Assembly (NCBI GenBank): GCA_019425655.1
Contig: NQWY01024641.1
Span: 1 to 42,763 of the forward strand
Length of the DNA: 42,763 bases
From: Rhizophagus prolifer
Lineage: Eukaryota; Glomeromycota; Glomeromycetes; Glomerales; Glomeraceae
Direction of reading: 5' to 3'
The position numbers and the translations under genes are program-made. The notes beneath the pieces were generated by a model that saw only the letters and a list, made by a program, of their open reading frames with translations, had not been told where the DNA came from and made no database searches. This document shows, piece after piece, positions 7,539 to 17,354 of the stretch (position 1 is the first letter of the stretch; each line of letters opens with the position of its first letter).

Positions 7539-8594
7539 CTAAAACCTCATCACATCTTTCACTACTCCACCTTTCTGTGTCAAGGGAATCAATTCTGTTT
7601 TGATGAAGTCTGTGATTCTGTCGTTGTCGATATCATTCGGGAAAAGCAAATGAACATTCGCTCCTGCATCTAACGTGAAAAACAAAGACAAACCTGTAAT
7701 TCTTCTGAAATCCCAAATTTTATTAATGACTTCCAGAGTTCCTGCTTTCATCAGAATAAATGCCGGATCGCTCATCATCATCATGGCGTGAAGTGTCAAA
7801 GCTTCATGCTCAACCAATTTGATGAAACCTTCCATATCACCTGATGAGAGAATGGTTTTCAGTTTGGTAAAATTCTCGTGAGCTTCCTGGAAACGTCTCT
7901 CGGCGTAAGGATTGGTGTTCATTAATCCGTGACCAACGGTTGAAGAAACCGATTTCTGGCCTTCGTGAATCAACAAAACCCAATCGTTGAAGTTTTTGAA
8001 AACGGGATGAATTTCTTCATTCGGATATTGGATAGCAAACAAATCCGAGCTTCCTTCTACTTCTTCAGTTTTTCCCCAAACTACCAAACCTTCATAAAGA
8101 CTTCTGCAAGCACTTCCACTTCCTAATCTTGCAAGAAAACTTTCTTTTTTTGTTTTGAAATCTCCACCAGAATTATTTGTGAAAATATCGTCTAAATTCA
8201 TCAGACATTTTGCGATGGCGCCAAAACCAGAAGCCGAACTAGCAATTCCGGAACTGTGCGGAAATGTATTTTCAGTTTTGATGATGTATTTTCCTTTCAG
8301 AATCCAAGGCAGATATGGCTCAATATTTTTGAAATATTTTTCAATTTTCTCAGCGAATTTTTTTTCTTCATTTCCTGCTAAAAAAGTCTGAACAGAAAAA
8401 TCTTCTCCGGCAAAAAACTCCATCGTCGTATTGGTTCTGCAATGGTTCAATGTGTAGCTAATACTAGGATTGGCAGGAATTTGATTGTCATACTTTCCCC
8501 AGTATTTGATGAGTGCTATATTGGAAGGACAGCTTGCGGAAACGAGTTGATTGGATATCTGGAATTGGGAATTTCCCAAAAATTCTTGAGTCAT
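7539..8594 (-). CDS. mvaD: Diphosphomevalonate decarboxylase family protein
   Basis: The 351-residue GHMP-fold protein begins the conserved region at SCPSNIALIKYWGKYD, followed by NPSISYTLNHCRT. The phosphate loop lies at FPHSSGIASSASGFGA, and ARLGSGSACRSLYEG is the decarboxylase motif. It converts mevalonate 5-diphosphate to isopentenyl diphosphate with ATP, in line with the mevalonate pathway of Flavobacteriia. The start at 8594 sits about 26 bases after the predicted transcript start. The related mevalonate 3-phosphate enzymes are a less likely alternative. Confidence 0.88.
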   Translation of the reverse strand: MTQEFLGNSQFQISNQLVSASCPSNIALIKYWGKYDNQIPANPSISYTLNHCRTNTTMEFFAGEDFSVQTFLAGNEEKKFAEKIEKYFKNIEPYLPWILKGKYIIKTENTFPHSSGIASSASGFGAIAKCLMNLDDIFTNNSGGDFKTKKESFLARLGSGSACRSLYEGLVVWGKTEEVEGSSDLFAIQYPNEEIHPVFKNFNDWVLLIHEGQKSVSSTVGHGLMNTNPYAERRFQEAHENFTKLKTILSSGDMEGFIKLVEHEALTLHAMMMMSDPAFILMKAGTLEVINKIWDFRRITGLSLFFTLDAGANVHLLFPNDIDNDRITDFIKTELIPLTQKGGVVKDVMRF

Positions 8595-8626
8595 AGTTTG
8601 GATTTTAGCGAATTGCTTTTGTTGCG

Positions 8627-8634
8627 CAAATTTA
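8627..8634 (-). promoter_or_regulatory. -7 element of mvaD
   Basis: On the minus strand TAAATTTG is a perfect TAnnTTTG match, 33 bp before the mvaD start codon. Confidence 0.6.
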
Positions 8635-8663
8635 ATTATTTTAAATTCGACTTTGGGGTTTTG

Positions 8664-8930
8664 AAACGCAAAGTCCGCAAAGATTTTTTGAAATTATTGA
8701 AAATATTTTTAAGGTTCTTTTAAGGTTCGCAAAGGCTTGAAAATCAACAAAAAAAATTAATATCATATTTTGAACATCTTGTTCTGTAACATTTTTATCT
8801 TTTTTAAACTAATTTTGTGAGGTTTTAAAAATCGGTTGAGAAAAAAGACAAAACCTCAACATAGCCCCGATGGTAGCGGCATCCTTTTTTGTTTTTTCCG
8901 AAAAACAAAAAAGATATAGCGGACAGCGGG
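8664..8930 (+). repeat. Two-part dispersed repeat, copy A
   Basis: This 393-bp spacer (8595-8987) holds a 23-bp word (8664-8686, CGCAAAGTCCGCAAAG core) and a structured block (8863-8930). The block consists of AGCCCCGATGGTAGCGGCATCC, shown here only by its key parts AGCCCCGAT and TAGCGGCATCC, then a perfect 13-bp hairpin CTTTTTTGTTTTT / AAAAACAAAAAAG with loop TCCG, then GATATAGCGGACAGCGG. Both parts recur in the same order on the minus strand at 25766-25547. A promoter-like TAATTTTG at 8810-8817 would place the block in the 5' leader of the ABC exporter genes. I recall the AGCCCCGAT block as common in flavobacterial genomes. Confidence 0.8.
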
Positions 8931-8987
8931 TTTGAAAAGTGAACCGAAGCACCAATCTTGTTGCTCCTAAAAATAAAAAACATCTGT

Positions 8988-9935
8988 ATGCTGAGAGCAG
9001 AACATATCAAAAAAACATACAACGCCGGTAAGAAAATCGCCCTTCAGGACTTTTCGATTGAAGTTCCGACTGCCAGTATTTACGGGCTTTTGGGGCCAAA
9101 TGGCGCTGGAAAAACGTCGTTTATACGAATCATTAATCAAATCACTCAGGCTGATGAGGGAAATGTCTGGATTGATGGCGAAAAACTGAATCCGGAACAT
9201 ATCAAAAACATCGGTTATATGCCGGAAGAACGCGGACTTTACAAAAATATGACGGTGGGCGACCAGCTTTTGTATTTTGGGGAACTGAAAGGAATGTCCC
9301 GACAGGAAGCGCTTTCGCAAGCGAAATTCTGGTTTGAGCAACTTAATATCGACCAATGGTGGAAGAAAAAGCTAAGCGAACTGTCGAAAGGAATGGCGCA
9401 GAAAATCCAGTTTGTGGTAACGGTTCTGCATCGTCCGAAATTATTGATTCTGGATGAGCCTTTTTCAGGATTTGACCCAGTGAATGCGAACCTCATCAAA
9501 GACCAAATCATTCGCCTGAAAAACGAAGGAACGACAATTATCCTGTCAACACACCGAATGGAAAGTGTAGAGGAAATGTGTGATTTTGTGGCGCTTATCA
9601 ACAATTCTAAGAAAGTTCTGGACGGGAAAGTTTTTGATGTTAGGGAACAATTTAAGCAGAATGTTTTTTCTGTGGTTTTATCGGATGTGAATTCTGAAAA
9701 CCTGGAAGAACTGACGAGAAAATATCAAATCGAAAATCTTGGAACTGCGAATGGCCTTTTCAATTTTGAATTGAAAAATACGGAGAATCAGAATATTTTG
9801 CTTCAAGACCTTCTTAAAACAGGAACGATACGAACCTTCAATGAGAAAATCCCGAGTATGAATGAGGTTTTCATTAATGCAATAAATGAAAAATATATTC
9901 CTCATAACGAAAAGAGAATTCCTGACGCAGGTTAA
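8988..9935 (+). CDS. ABC exporter ATP-binding protein
   Basis: This 315-residue nucleotide-binding subunit resembles NatA. It shows Walker A GPNGAGKTS, the signature LSKGMAQK, Walker B LLILDEPFSGFDP and the switch His in STHRMES. The C-terminal third is a DrrA-like tail. I chose the ATG at 8988 (MLRAEHIKKTY) over the upstream TTG because the family begins two or three residues before the first strand. The gene overlaps the permease by 50 bp in a different frame. Substrate unknown; a sodium, drug or lipid-type cargo is typical of the family. Confidence 0.92.
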   Translation: MLRAEHIKKTYNAGKKIALQDFSIEVPTASIYGLLGPNGAGKTSFIRIINQITQADEGNVWIDGEKLNPEHIKNIGYMPEERGLYKNMTVGDQLLYFGELKGMSRQEALSQAKFWFEQLNIDQWWKKKLSELSKGMAQKIQFVVTVLHRPKLLILDEPFSGFDPVNANLIKDQIIRLKNEGTTIILSTHRMESVEEMCDFVALINNSKKVLDGKVFDVREQFKQNVFSVVLSDVNSENLEELTRKYQIENLGTANGLFNFELKNTENQNILLQDLLKTGTIRTFNEKIPSMNEVFINAINEKYIPHNEKRIPDAG

Positions 9936-11196
9936 GAAAAAATCTTTTATTATTCTGACACTTTTGGCACCTTTGCTGATTATCGGATTTGGAGCGTTGA
10001 TTGGTTTTATGTTTAAGGCCAATGAAGCGGAATACCATTTCGAAGTAGTGGACAAAAGCGGAATCTTTGCTGGTCAACTGAAGTCTACAAAAGATATTAC
10101 TTACACTTTTGTCCCGACCAATACGGAAAATGCATTAGTTAAAAATCTGAAAGAACTGAAAGGTTCGGACGGAATTCTCATCATCCCGGAATTGAAAGAC
10201 AAAAATTTTGATGCTTTGGAAAGTGGAACAAAATTACTGACGAATAAGAAAATTGGTGTAGATACGAAAAGTGCGGTTTCCAGAGATTTGAGCGAAATTT
10301 TGAAAAAAGAAAAAATCAAGATGCTCGGAATCTCTGAAGACAGAATTGTCAATCTTGATAAAAGTTTCAAAATCATTTCTCAAAACGTAACGGAAAGCGA
10401 CCGACCGGAAAGTGACCTGGCTTTCGGAATTAAGACTGCGTTGAGTTTTGGATTGATGTACGTGGTTTTTATGTTCATTATTATATACGGTGTTCGTGTG
10501 ATGAGAAGCGTTTTGGAAGAAAAAAACAACCGTGTTGTGGAAATCATCATCTCGTCTGTAAAGCCATTTGAACTGATGATGGGCAAAATCCTGGGTGTGA
10601 CTTTGGTTGCTTTAACCCAGTTTATTATTTGGATTGCGATGTCTGTAACTGCAGCTTTTTTCCTTAATACAGGATTCGCGGCGATGCAGAAAAATATTCC
10701 GGCGGGACAGGAAGAACTGATGAAAAATCTGGATTTTCAGCAAATCGCAACCGAGGTTTCTCATATTCTTTTGGATATGAATTACATTGGAATCATTGGT
10801 GTTTTTGTATTTTTCTTTTTGTTTGGATACATCTTTTACAGCTCGATGTATGCAGCAATTGGAAGTGCTGTTGATAACGAAACCGAAACGCAGCAATTTA
10901 CGATGTTTGCGATTGTTCCGTTGATGTTAGGCCTTTACGGAAGTTTCACTATTATGAATAATCCAGATGGACCAATGGCTTTTTGGTTATCGATTATTCC
11001 GTTTACTTCGCCAGTTGCGATGATTGCGAGGATTCCGTTTGGTGTGCCGCTTTGGCAGATTTTGTTATCGATTTTCCTATTGATTGCTTCTACCCTATTA
11101 ATGGTTTATATTGCGGCGAAAATCTACAGAGTGGGAATTTTGATGTATGGGAATAAAGCGACTTTAAAGGAGATTTGGAAGTGGATCAGGAGTTGA
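9886..11196 (+). CDS. ABC-2 type exporter permease
   Basis: The 436-residue NatB-like permease has an N-terminal helix (about 22-45), a large extracytoplasmic domain (about 50-180) and five or six helices in the C-terminal half. ABC-2 motifs are RVMRSVLEEKNNRVVEIIISSVKP and MYAAIGSAVDNETETQQ (family hallmarks, given in part). The ATG at 9886 lies inside the ATPase gene and begins the standard MKNIFLITKREF opening, so the pair is tightly coupled. Confidence 0.92.
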   Translation: MKNIFLITKREFLTQVKKKSFIILTLLAPLLIIGFGALIGFMFKANEAEYHFEVVDKSGIFAGQLKSTKDITYTFVPTNTENALVKNLKELKGSDGILIIPELKDKNFDALESGTKLLTNKKIGVDTKSAVSRDLSEILKKEKIKMLGISEDRIVNLDKSFKIISQNVTESDRPESDLAFGIKTALSFGLMYVVFMFIIIYGVRVMRSVLEEKNNRVVEIIISSVKPFELMMGKILGVTLVALTQFIIWIAMSVTAAFFLNTGFAAMQKNIPAGQEELMKNLDFQQIATEVSHILLDMNYIGIIGVFVFFFLFGYIFYSSMYAAIGSAVDNETETQQFTMFAIVPLMLGLYGSFTIMNNPDGPMAFWLSIIPFTSPVAMIARIPFGVPLWQILLSIFLLIASTLLMVYIAAKIYRVGILMYGNKATLKEIWKWIRS

Positions 11197-11243
11197 TTTT
11201 CTTCATTGATAAATTTTCTTTTTATTTGTGAAAAATTAATACC

Positions 11244-11699
11244 GTGAAAAAACTTCTCATATTTGCTTTAATTTCATTAGTAATTATTTCTTGTCGAAAA
11301 GATGATGATGAAAAAGAAGATTCTGTGATTTTGGGCACTTGGAATCTTACTAGAACACAAATAATATCTGGAAAAGATAATTCAATATTAATTTCAGGAC
11401 AGGTAACAGATTGCCCGGATAAGCAAACTTATGCATTTTCTGATAATATATATACTGTAACTTACTTTAGAAATGATTTTATAGGTTCGTGTGTTATTGG
11501 TGAAACAATAAAAGGAAAGTTCTCTTTTGATGAAGGTCAAAAAAAATTAACTCTAACATCTTCTGTTACTCAAAATCCTTTTACATATAACATTTTTTCC
11601 ATTACAAATAATGAGTTAAAATTAATTGATTCTTATTTTGATTACGATGCAAATAATGATGGGATTATAGACATACGAGTGACCGTCTTCAACAAATAA
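11244..11699 (+). CDS. Lipocalin-like lipoprotein
   Basis: The 151-residue protein starts with GTG at 11244 and has a lipobox (VIISC, Cys17). An acidic run follows (RKDDDEKED), resembling the lipoprotein export signal described in Capnocytophaga and Flavobacterium, so surface exposure is possible. The mature part opens with ILGTWNLTRTQ, the usual first strand of Bacteroidetes lipocalin-like proteins, and closes with a repeat of beta strands. The ligand is unknown. Confidence 0.75.
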   Translation: MKKLLIFALISLVIISCRKDDDEKEDSVILGTWNLTRTQIISGKDNSILISGQVTDCPDKQTYAFSDNIYTVTYFRNDFIGSCVIGETIKGKFSFDEGQKKLTLTSSVTQNPFTYNIFSITNNELKLIDSYFDYDANNDGIIDIRVTVFNK

Positions 11700-11700
11700 A

Positions 11701-11731
11701 AACGCCTCAGAAAATTCTGAGGCGTTTTTTT
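11701..11731. terminator. Bidirectional terminator, lipocalin-like gene and helicase gene
   Basis: The 10-bp stem AACGCCTCAG / CTGAGGCGTT has loop AAAATT, a T run after it on plus and an A run before it. It sits between convergent genes. Confidence 0.88.
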
Positions 11732-13082
11732 ATTTCTTTCTCTTAGATTTAGATTTCGCTTTTTGCTGCGCTCTGTTTGCACCAAATTTCTTAGGTGCTT
11801 TTCGCTTGCTTGGTCCGCCAAGATTGATTTTCTTATTCTTGTCTTTTTTCTCGTGGAAAGCAGATTCGCCTTCGTTAAGCTTGACATTAGTAAGAAATTT
11901 CATTTTTACTTCATCCTGTTCAGAAGCGATTTTGACTTTCGAAACAGTTACTTCTTCCGGGAATTCGGCTTTGTTGATTTCTTTATCCATCAATAATTCG
12001 ATGTCCAAAAGTTGAGCTTCTTCTTTTTTGGTAAAGAAAGTTACTGCGATTCCGTCCTTGTCCGCACGACCTGTTCTACCGATCCTGTGGATGTATTGTT
12101 CAGGAACTTCAGGAACTTCAAAATTGAAAACGTGAGAAATATCCGGAATATCAAGACCTCTCGCCATAATATCCGTTGTAATCACACCACGAAGTTCTTC
12201 ATTCGTGAATTCCTGCATCACTCTTAACCTGAAATTCTGAGATTTATTCGAGTGAATTACACCAAATTCTCCCGGAAATTCGTGATCTAATTTATCAAAA
12301 ATCAAATCGGCGTGCTTCTTATTATTGGCAAAAATCAGGATTTTCTCCAGATTGTCTTCTGTTTTCAGAAGATGAATCAACAAATTGAGTTTTGTATTGA
12401 AGTTTTCTACAGGAATTGCAGTCTGTACAATTTTCTCCAAAGGTGTACCTGATCTTGCCAAAGAAATCTCAATTGGAGAAGCAAAATACTCATTCAAAAT
12501 TTCATCCAAAGCTTCGGTCATTGTAGCAGAAAAAAGAATATTCTGTCTCTTTTCCTTCATCATTTCGAAGATATGCGTCAGTTGCGGACGGAAGCCAAGA
12601 TTCAGCATTTCGTCAAACTCATCGATGATTAATTTGCTTACTTCTTTCAAGGAAATGGCATTATCAATCGACAAATCCATGACACGACCTGGTGTTCCAA
12701 CCAGAATATCACATCCGTCATTGAACAGCAATTTCTGTGTATTGATATTCTTTCCACCATAAACTCCGATAACTCTTGCAGTAATATTTTCCGTCAGCTT
12801 TTCTAAAACTTCGGTTACCTGAACCACCAATTCTCTTGTCGGAACAAGAACCAAAACCGTTGGATTCCCAGTTTTGTTGTATTTCCAGGTTTTGAGAACA
12901 GGAAGCAGATAAGCCAAAGTTTTTCCCGTTCCGGTCTGTGCAATTCCCATTACATCACGCCCGGAAAGAATGGGTTTCAAACTCTTTTCTTGAATCGGAG
13001 TTGGTTCAAAAAGGCTGAGGTCAGCTAAAACGTCAAGAATTTTTTCCGGTAAATCGAAATCTGCAAAAGTGGTTTTATTCAT
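11730..13082 (-). CDS. DEAD-box type ATP-dependent RNA helicase
   Basis: The 450-residue SF2 helicase shows the Q motif (FEPTPIQ), motif I (AQTGTGKT), motif Ib (TPGRVMD), motif III (SAT), motif V (TDIMARGLDIP) and motif VI (HRIGRTGR). Motif II reads DEFD in place of DEAD. The C-terminal tail is basic (KKDKNKKINLGG onward, many KSKSKRKK), as expected for RNA binding. It probably unwinds structured RNA during ribosome assembly or cold growth. The ATG at 13082 is the only start consistent with the Q motif. Confidence 0.93.
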   Translation of the reverse strand: MNKTTFADFDLPEKILDVLADLSLFEPTPIQEKSLKPILSGRDVMGIAQTGTGKTLAYLLPVLKTWKYNKTGNPTVLVLVPTRELVVQVTEVLEKLTENITARVIGVYGGKNINTQKLLFNDGCDILVGTPGRVMDLSIDNAISLKEVSKLIIDEFDEMLNLGFRPQLTHIFEMMKEKRQNILFSATMTEALDEILNEYFASPIEISLARSGTPLEKIVQTAIPVENFNTKLNLLIHLLKTEDNLEKILIFANNKKHADLIFDKLDHEFPGEFGVIHSNKSQNFRLRVMQEFTNEELRGVITTDIMARGLDIPDISHVFNFEVPEVPEQYIHRIGRTGRADKDGIAVTFFTKKEEAQLLDIELLMDKEINKAEFPEEVTVSKVKIASEQDEVKMKFLTNVKLNEGESAFHEKKDKNKKINLGGPSKRKAPKKFGANRAQQKAKSKSKRKK

Positions 13083-13114
13083 TTTGCAAAGATAAGCTTA
13101 TTTTTTTGTTGATA

Positions 13115-14281
13115 TTATTTCTGATTTTCTCTCAGGATAATTCTGAAAGTTGTGCCTTTTCCAACTTCAGAATGGGCAATTCTCACATCACCTTTATGAT
13201 ACTCGCTGACAACTCTTTTTGTCAAAGAAAGCCCTAATCCCCAGCCACGTTTTTTGGTAGAGAATCCTGGTTTAAAGGCATTTCTGATCTGCTTTTTAGT
13301 CATTCCACTGCCTGTATCAGTCACATCGATATAGATATTTTTGTTCTTTTTGTAAAGAGACAATTCCAATTTTCCTTCGCCTTTCATTGCATCGACTGCA
13401 TTTTTCACCAGATTCTCAATCACCCAGCTCATCAGGATTCTGCTATGTGGAATGAGAACAGGCTCATAAGTTTTTCTCAGAGTAAATTCTACTCTTGTGG
13501 AAATTCTCTTCTTCAAGTAATCATAATTCTGCTGAACAGTTTCGTTGATATCAAGGTCATTAAGTTCAGGAATAGAACCAATTTTGGAGAATCTTTCGGA
13601 AATGGTTTTCAATCGGTTGACATCCATTTCCAGCTCTTTGACGCCCAAACTGTTTTCATCTTCAAGCTTCATAATCTCAACCCAACCAATCATTGATGAA
13701 AGTGGTGTTCCGATCTGATGCGCCGTTTCTTTCGCCAAACCAGCCCAAACAAAGCCTTCATCCGTTTTTTTCAAAGTTCTGAGAAACCAGAAGGAAAAAG
13801 CCAGATAAGCTCCTACAAATAATGCTAAGACATAAGGATAATAACGGAAATAATTCAGTAAATCCGAGTTATCATAATAGATATATTGATTTTGACCTGA
13901 CGGTAATTCTACAACGAATGGATCGTAAGAATTCTCCATTTTCCGAATCAGATTCTTTAATTTCAAAGTATCCTGTTCTATTTCTGCCGGGATATTGGCT
14001 TGGAATATTGGCGTCTTGTTTTTATCAGTAACAACAATCGGTAGATTTGTATTATCCTGCATTACAGCAAGATACAACTCCTGAATTTTAGGATCAGCAG
14101 AAATATCATCATCTGTGTATGCTTTAAGAGCTGTACCAATAAGATTGATTTTCTGAATCTCCTGTTTACGAAGCTGATCAATCATCAGGAAAGAAGAAAT
14201 TGCAATTCCAAAAACAATAGCAGTCAATATAAAATATACGACCCAGCTATTGATACGTTTCAGAAAATTAAATCCTTTCAT
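13115..14281 (-). CDS. Membrane sensor histidine kinase
   Basis: The 388-residue protein has two membrane helices (about 14-34 and 148-168) flanking a 110-residue periplasmic sensor region. The phospho-acceptor His188 lies in AKETAHQIGTPLSS. The ATPase boxes are N (ENLVKNAVDAM), G1 (DTGSGM) and G2 (GWGLGLSLTKRVV). There is no HAMP domain and no response regulator beside it, so it is an orphan kinase. The signal it senses is unknown. Confidence 0.9.
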   Translation of the reverse strand: MKGFNFLKRINSWVVYFILTAIVFGIAISSFLMIDQLRKQEIQKINLIGTALKAYTDDDISADPKIQELYLAVMQDNTNLPIVVTDKNKTPIFQANIPAEIEQDTLKLKNLIRKMENSYDPFVVELPSGQNQYIYYDNSDLLNYFRYYPYVLALFVGAYLAFSFWFLRTLKKTDEGFVWAGLAKETAHQIGTPLSSMIGWVEIMKLEDENSLGVKELEMDVNRLKTISERFSKIGSIPELNDLDINETVQQNYDYLKKRISTRVEFTLRKTYEPVLIPHSRILMSWVIENLVKNAVDAMKGEGKLELSLYKKNKNIYIDVTDTGSGMTKKQIRNAFKPGFSTKKRGWGLGLSLTKRVVSEYHKGDVRIAHSEVGKGTTFRIILRENQK

Positions 14282-14343
14282 TATTGCTTATAAAACGGCA
14301 ATTTAGGAATTTATTATATAAAATCAGGCGATAAATTAACAAA

Positions 14344-15219
14344 ATGATAACGATTCAAAATAATAGACTTAAAGCCACACTTAATGAATTGGGTGCAGAA
14401 TTGATTTCACTCATCAATCTCGAAAACGAAGATGAAATAATGTGGGAAGGCAATCCTGATTTCTGGGGTGGTCAAAGTCCTGTCCTTTTTCCAACAGTTG
14501 GCGCTTTGAAAGATGACAAATACATTTTTGAAGGTCAAACTTATGAATTGCCGCGTCATGGTTTTGCAAGAAGAAGAGTTTTTGAAGTGAAAGGATTTTC
14601 TGAAAATGAAGTTGTTTTTGAATTAAATTCTGATGAAGAATCTTTGAAAATCTATCCTTTTGAATTCAGTCTGGAAATCAAATATACTTTGACAGAAAAT
14701 AAACTGACGGCTTCTTACAATGTCAAAAACCTTTCTCAAAAAGAAATGTATTTTTCTCTTGGAGCGCATCCAGGATTTGCTATTAATACAAAATACGGTT
14801 TAAGATATGACGACTATGAAATTGTTTTTTCTGATGATGAAAAACTGGAAATCCATCCTTTAGTTGATAACCTGATCAGCAATGAAACGCAAACCATTAA
14901 ACTTTCTAATAAAACACTTCCTTTATCTTACGAGTTATTCGCAAAAGATGCTTTGGTAATGACAAACATGAAAAGCCGGGAATTGATTCTAAGAAACAAA
15001 AAGAATCATCATAAGATTACTTTTACTTTTTCTAATTTCCCCTATTTCGGAATTTGGGCAGCAAAAAATGCGGATTTCGTTTGCCTGGAACCTTGGCAAG
15101 GAATTGCAGATCTGGAAAATCATAATCAGGAACTGACAGAGAAATTTGGGATTTTAAAATTGGAAAAGAATCAAGATTGGAAAGCTGATTGGGCTGTTAA
15201 GATTGAACAATTTCTATAG
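14344..15219 (+). CDS. Aldose 1-epimerase family protein, LacX-like
   Basis: The 291-residue galactose-mutarotase-like fold shows the substrate-binding motifs PRHGFARRRVFEV, LGAHPGFAI (catalytic-type His) and CLEPWQGIADL (catalytic-type Glu). It resembles the LacX branch, whose members epimerise sugars or sugar phosphates at C1. It starts 3 bp after AACAAA with ATG at 14344 and is monocistronic. Confidence 0.88.
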   Translation: MITIQNNRLKATLNELGAELISLINLENEDEIMWEGNPDFWGGQSPVLFPTVGALKDDKYIFEGQTYELPRHGFARRRVFEVKGFSENEVVFELNSDEESLKIYPFEFSLEIKYTLTENKLTASYNVKNLSQKEMYFSLGAHPGFAINTKYGLRYDDYEIVFSDDEKLEIHPLVDNLISNETQTIKLSNKTLPLSYELFAKDALVMTNMKSRELILRNKKNHHKITFTFSNFPYFGIWAAKNADFVCLEPWQGIADLENHNQELTEKFGILKLEKNQDWKADWAVKIEQFL

Positions 15220-15236
15220 CAAAGTCACAAAAAAAT

Positions 15237-15263
15237 CCCTTCAGAGTTTGAAACTCTGAAGGG
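15237..15263. terminator. Terminator between convergent genes 14344 and 15273
   Basis: A 13-bp perfect dyad (CCCTTCAGAGTTT around a central G) is followed on the minus strand by a run of seven T, so it mainly serves the S9 peptidase gene. Confidence 0.85.
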
Positions 15264-15272
15264 GTTTCAATC

Positions 15273-17270
15273 TTATAAAGTCTCCTTCAGCCAGTCAAAG
15301 AATTCTCTCTGCCAAACCAAACCGTTTTGCGGATGAAGCACCCAATGGTTTTCGTTCGGGAAATAAAGGAATTTTGTTTTAAGGCCTTTTAATTTAGCCG
15401 ATTGAAAAGCTTGTTGACCTTGCTCATAAGGTACCCTAAAATCTATTCCACCTTGAATAATCATTATTGGTGTATTCCATTTATCTATATGATTAATTGG
15501 ATTATACTTTGCATAAGCTTTTTGCATTGGCTTGAACCAATAAGACCCTTTTAGATCCCAATTTGCAAACCAAAGTTCTTCAGTTGTACCATACCAAGAC
15601 CTCATATCAAATAATCCATCATGTGCGATAAAAGTCTTGAATCTATTCTCGTGAACACCAGCCAGCATAAACACAGAATACCCTCCGTAACTCGCACCAA
15701 CAGCTGCCACTCTATTTCCATCGACATACGGTAAACTTTTCGCGAAATCTGTTGCTGATAAATAGTCTCTAATTGGCTGTCCTCCCCAGTCTCCACTGAT
15801 TTGTTCATTCCATTCAACACCCCAACCTGGCATTCCTCTTCTGTTCGGCGCCACCACTATGTAACCGTTTGCTGCCATCAAAGCGAAATTCCATCTGGTG
15901 GAGAAAAATTGTGTCAATGCAGATTGTGGTCCACCTTGGCAATAAACCAACGTTGGATATTTTTTATTCGGATCAAAATTTGGTGGATAATGGAACCAAA
16001 CGCCCATTTCTTTCCCGTCGGTGGTTTTCACCATTTTCAGTTCCGATTTTCCTTGAACTAATTTTGAGTAATTATCTTTATTAATATCTGTAATCTGTTT
16101 CAAAACTGAACTTTTCAAATCAACTTCAAACAAATCCGCATTATGATTAATATCGGTTTTTGTAACCCAAAGTTTTCTTTTGTTCTCCAAAACAACATCA
16201 TTAATGTCAAAATCTCCTTTCGTCAATTGTTTTACGGTTTTGGTTTTGACATCAACAGAAAACAATTGCTTAGTTCCTCTGAAAGCTGAAGTAAAATAAA
16301 TCAATTTTGAATCCGAAGCCCATTTTACATCGCCGGTTACACTTTCGTCCCAGGTTTTGGTAAGATTGGTTTTAGCTTTGGATTTCCAATCCATAATGAT
16401 GATATCGTTTTTGTCTGCTTCGTAACCGTCCCTTTCCATTGAATTCCAAAGCAGGAATTTTCCATCATTACTGAATTTCGGATTCACATCGTAACCCATC
16501 ATTCCTTCAGTTAAATTCGTACTTTTTCCGGAAGCCAGATTATATGCGAAAATATCTGTATTGGTACTTTGAGCGTATTCTGCACCAGATTTTTCCTTTG
16601 TCACATAAAGCAATTCCGAAGAATCCGGACTCCAGACAAAATCCTCGGCGCCACCAAATGGTTTCTGAGGCGAGTCAAAAGCTTTTCCTTCCAACAGATC
16701 TTTTGCTTTGTCCGCGGATTCTGAAACATTAGCCACAAAAACGTGATTGTAAGAACCTTCGTTCCAGGCGTCCCAATGACGGTGATTCAGGTCTGTATAG
16801 ATTTGAGCCGTTGTTTTTGGCAGATCGTTATATTTATCTTTTCCTAAAACATCTTGAACTTTTACTGCCTTGCTAAAAGCTACTTTTTTACCGTCAGGAG
16901 AAATCACAATGTTATCAACTTCTCCTATATTGTAGAATTCTGTCCAAGTTTTTCCGGAATCTTTGGATTGAAAAATCTTATTATTCTCAAGTGCATAAAT
17001 TCCGTTTTTGTCCCATTGGATCAGGTTTTTCTTTCCTAAATCAATTTTGATAGATTTTCCGGAAACATCAAGCCAGAAAGCTTCTGAATTGGATTTTTCG
17101 GTTTTAAGGTCGGTTTTGCTGATTTTATAAATCAGAGAAGAATTGTCCGGAGAAACGGACTGAACACCTAAGCGGTTAAGTGTCCACATGATTTCCGGTG
17201 TCATTACCTGTTGTGCGTTGATCATAAAAGGCGCTGCGATTGCTACAGCAAGAATCTTTTTTAATTTCAT
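15273..17270 (-). CDS. Exported S9 family prolyl-oligopeptidase-type peptidase
   Basis: The 665-residue protein has a signal peptide ending near INAQ. A beta-propeller follows (TolB/DPP-like repeats such as ISPDGKKVAFSK, VWSPDSSELLYV and FSNDGKFLLWNS), then an alpha/beta-hydrolase domain. Catalytic residues are Ser527 (GASYGGYS), Asp610 (GGIDFRVP) and His642 (NENHWV). It should cleave short peptides in the periplasm, as acylaminoacyl or dipeptidyl peptidases do. Length is normal and no defect is seen. Confidence 0.92.
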   Translation of the reverse strand: MKLKKILAVAIAAPFMINAQQVMTPEIMWTLNRLGVQSVSPDNSSLIYKISKTDLKTEKSNSEAFWLDVSGKSIKIDLGKKNLIQWDKNGIYALENNKIFQSKDSGKTWTEFYNIGEVDNIVISPDGKKVAFSKAVKVQDVLGKDKYNDLPKTTAQIYTDLNHRHWDAWNEGSYNHVFVANVSESADKAKDLLEGKAFDSPQKPFGGAEDFVWSPDSSELLYVTKEKSGAEYAQSTNTDIFAYNLASGKSTNLTEGMMGYDVNPKFSNDGKFLLWNSMERDGYEADKNDIIIMDWKSKAKTNLTKTWDESVTGDVKWASDSKLIYFTSAFRGTKQLFSVDVKTKTVKQLTKGDFDINDVVLENKRKLWVTKTDINHNADLFEVDLKSSVLKQITDINKDNYSKLVQGKSELKMVKTTDGKEMGVWFHYPPNFDPNKKYPTLVYCQGGPQSALTQFFSTRWNFALMAANGYIVVAPNRRGMPGWGVEWNEQISGDWGGQPIRDYLSATDFAKSLPYVDGNRVAAVGASYGGYSVFMLAGVHENRFKTFIAHDGLFDMRSWYGTTEELWFANWDLKGSYWFKPMQKAYAKYNPINHIDKWNTPIMIIQGGIDFRVPYEQGQQAFQSAKLKGLKTKFLYFPNENHWVLHPQNGLVWQREFFDWLKETL

Positions 17271-17323
17271 TATATAAGTAATTGATTTTGAAAAAACTCG
17301 GACGAAGTTATTAAATTATTATG

Positions 17324-17331
17324 TAAATTTG
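17324..17331 (+). promoter_or_regulatory. -7 element of the T9SS protein gene
   Basis: TAAATTTG is a perfect match and lies 23 bp before the ATG at 17355. Confidence 0.5.
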
Positions 17332-17354
17332 AGGATAAGCAAAAAACTAATTCT

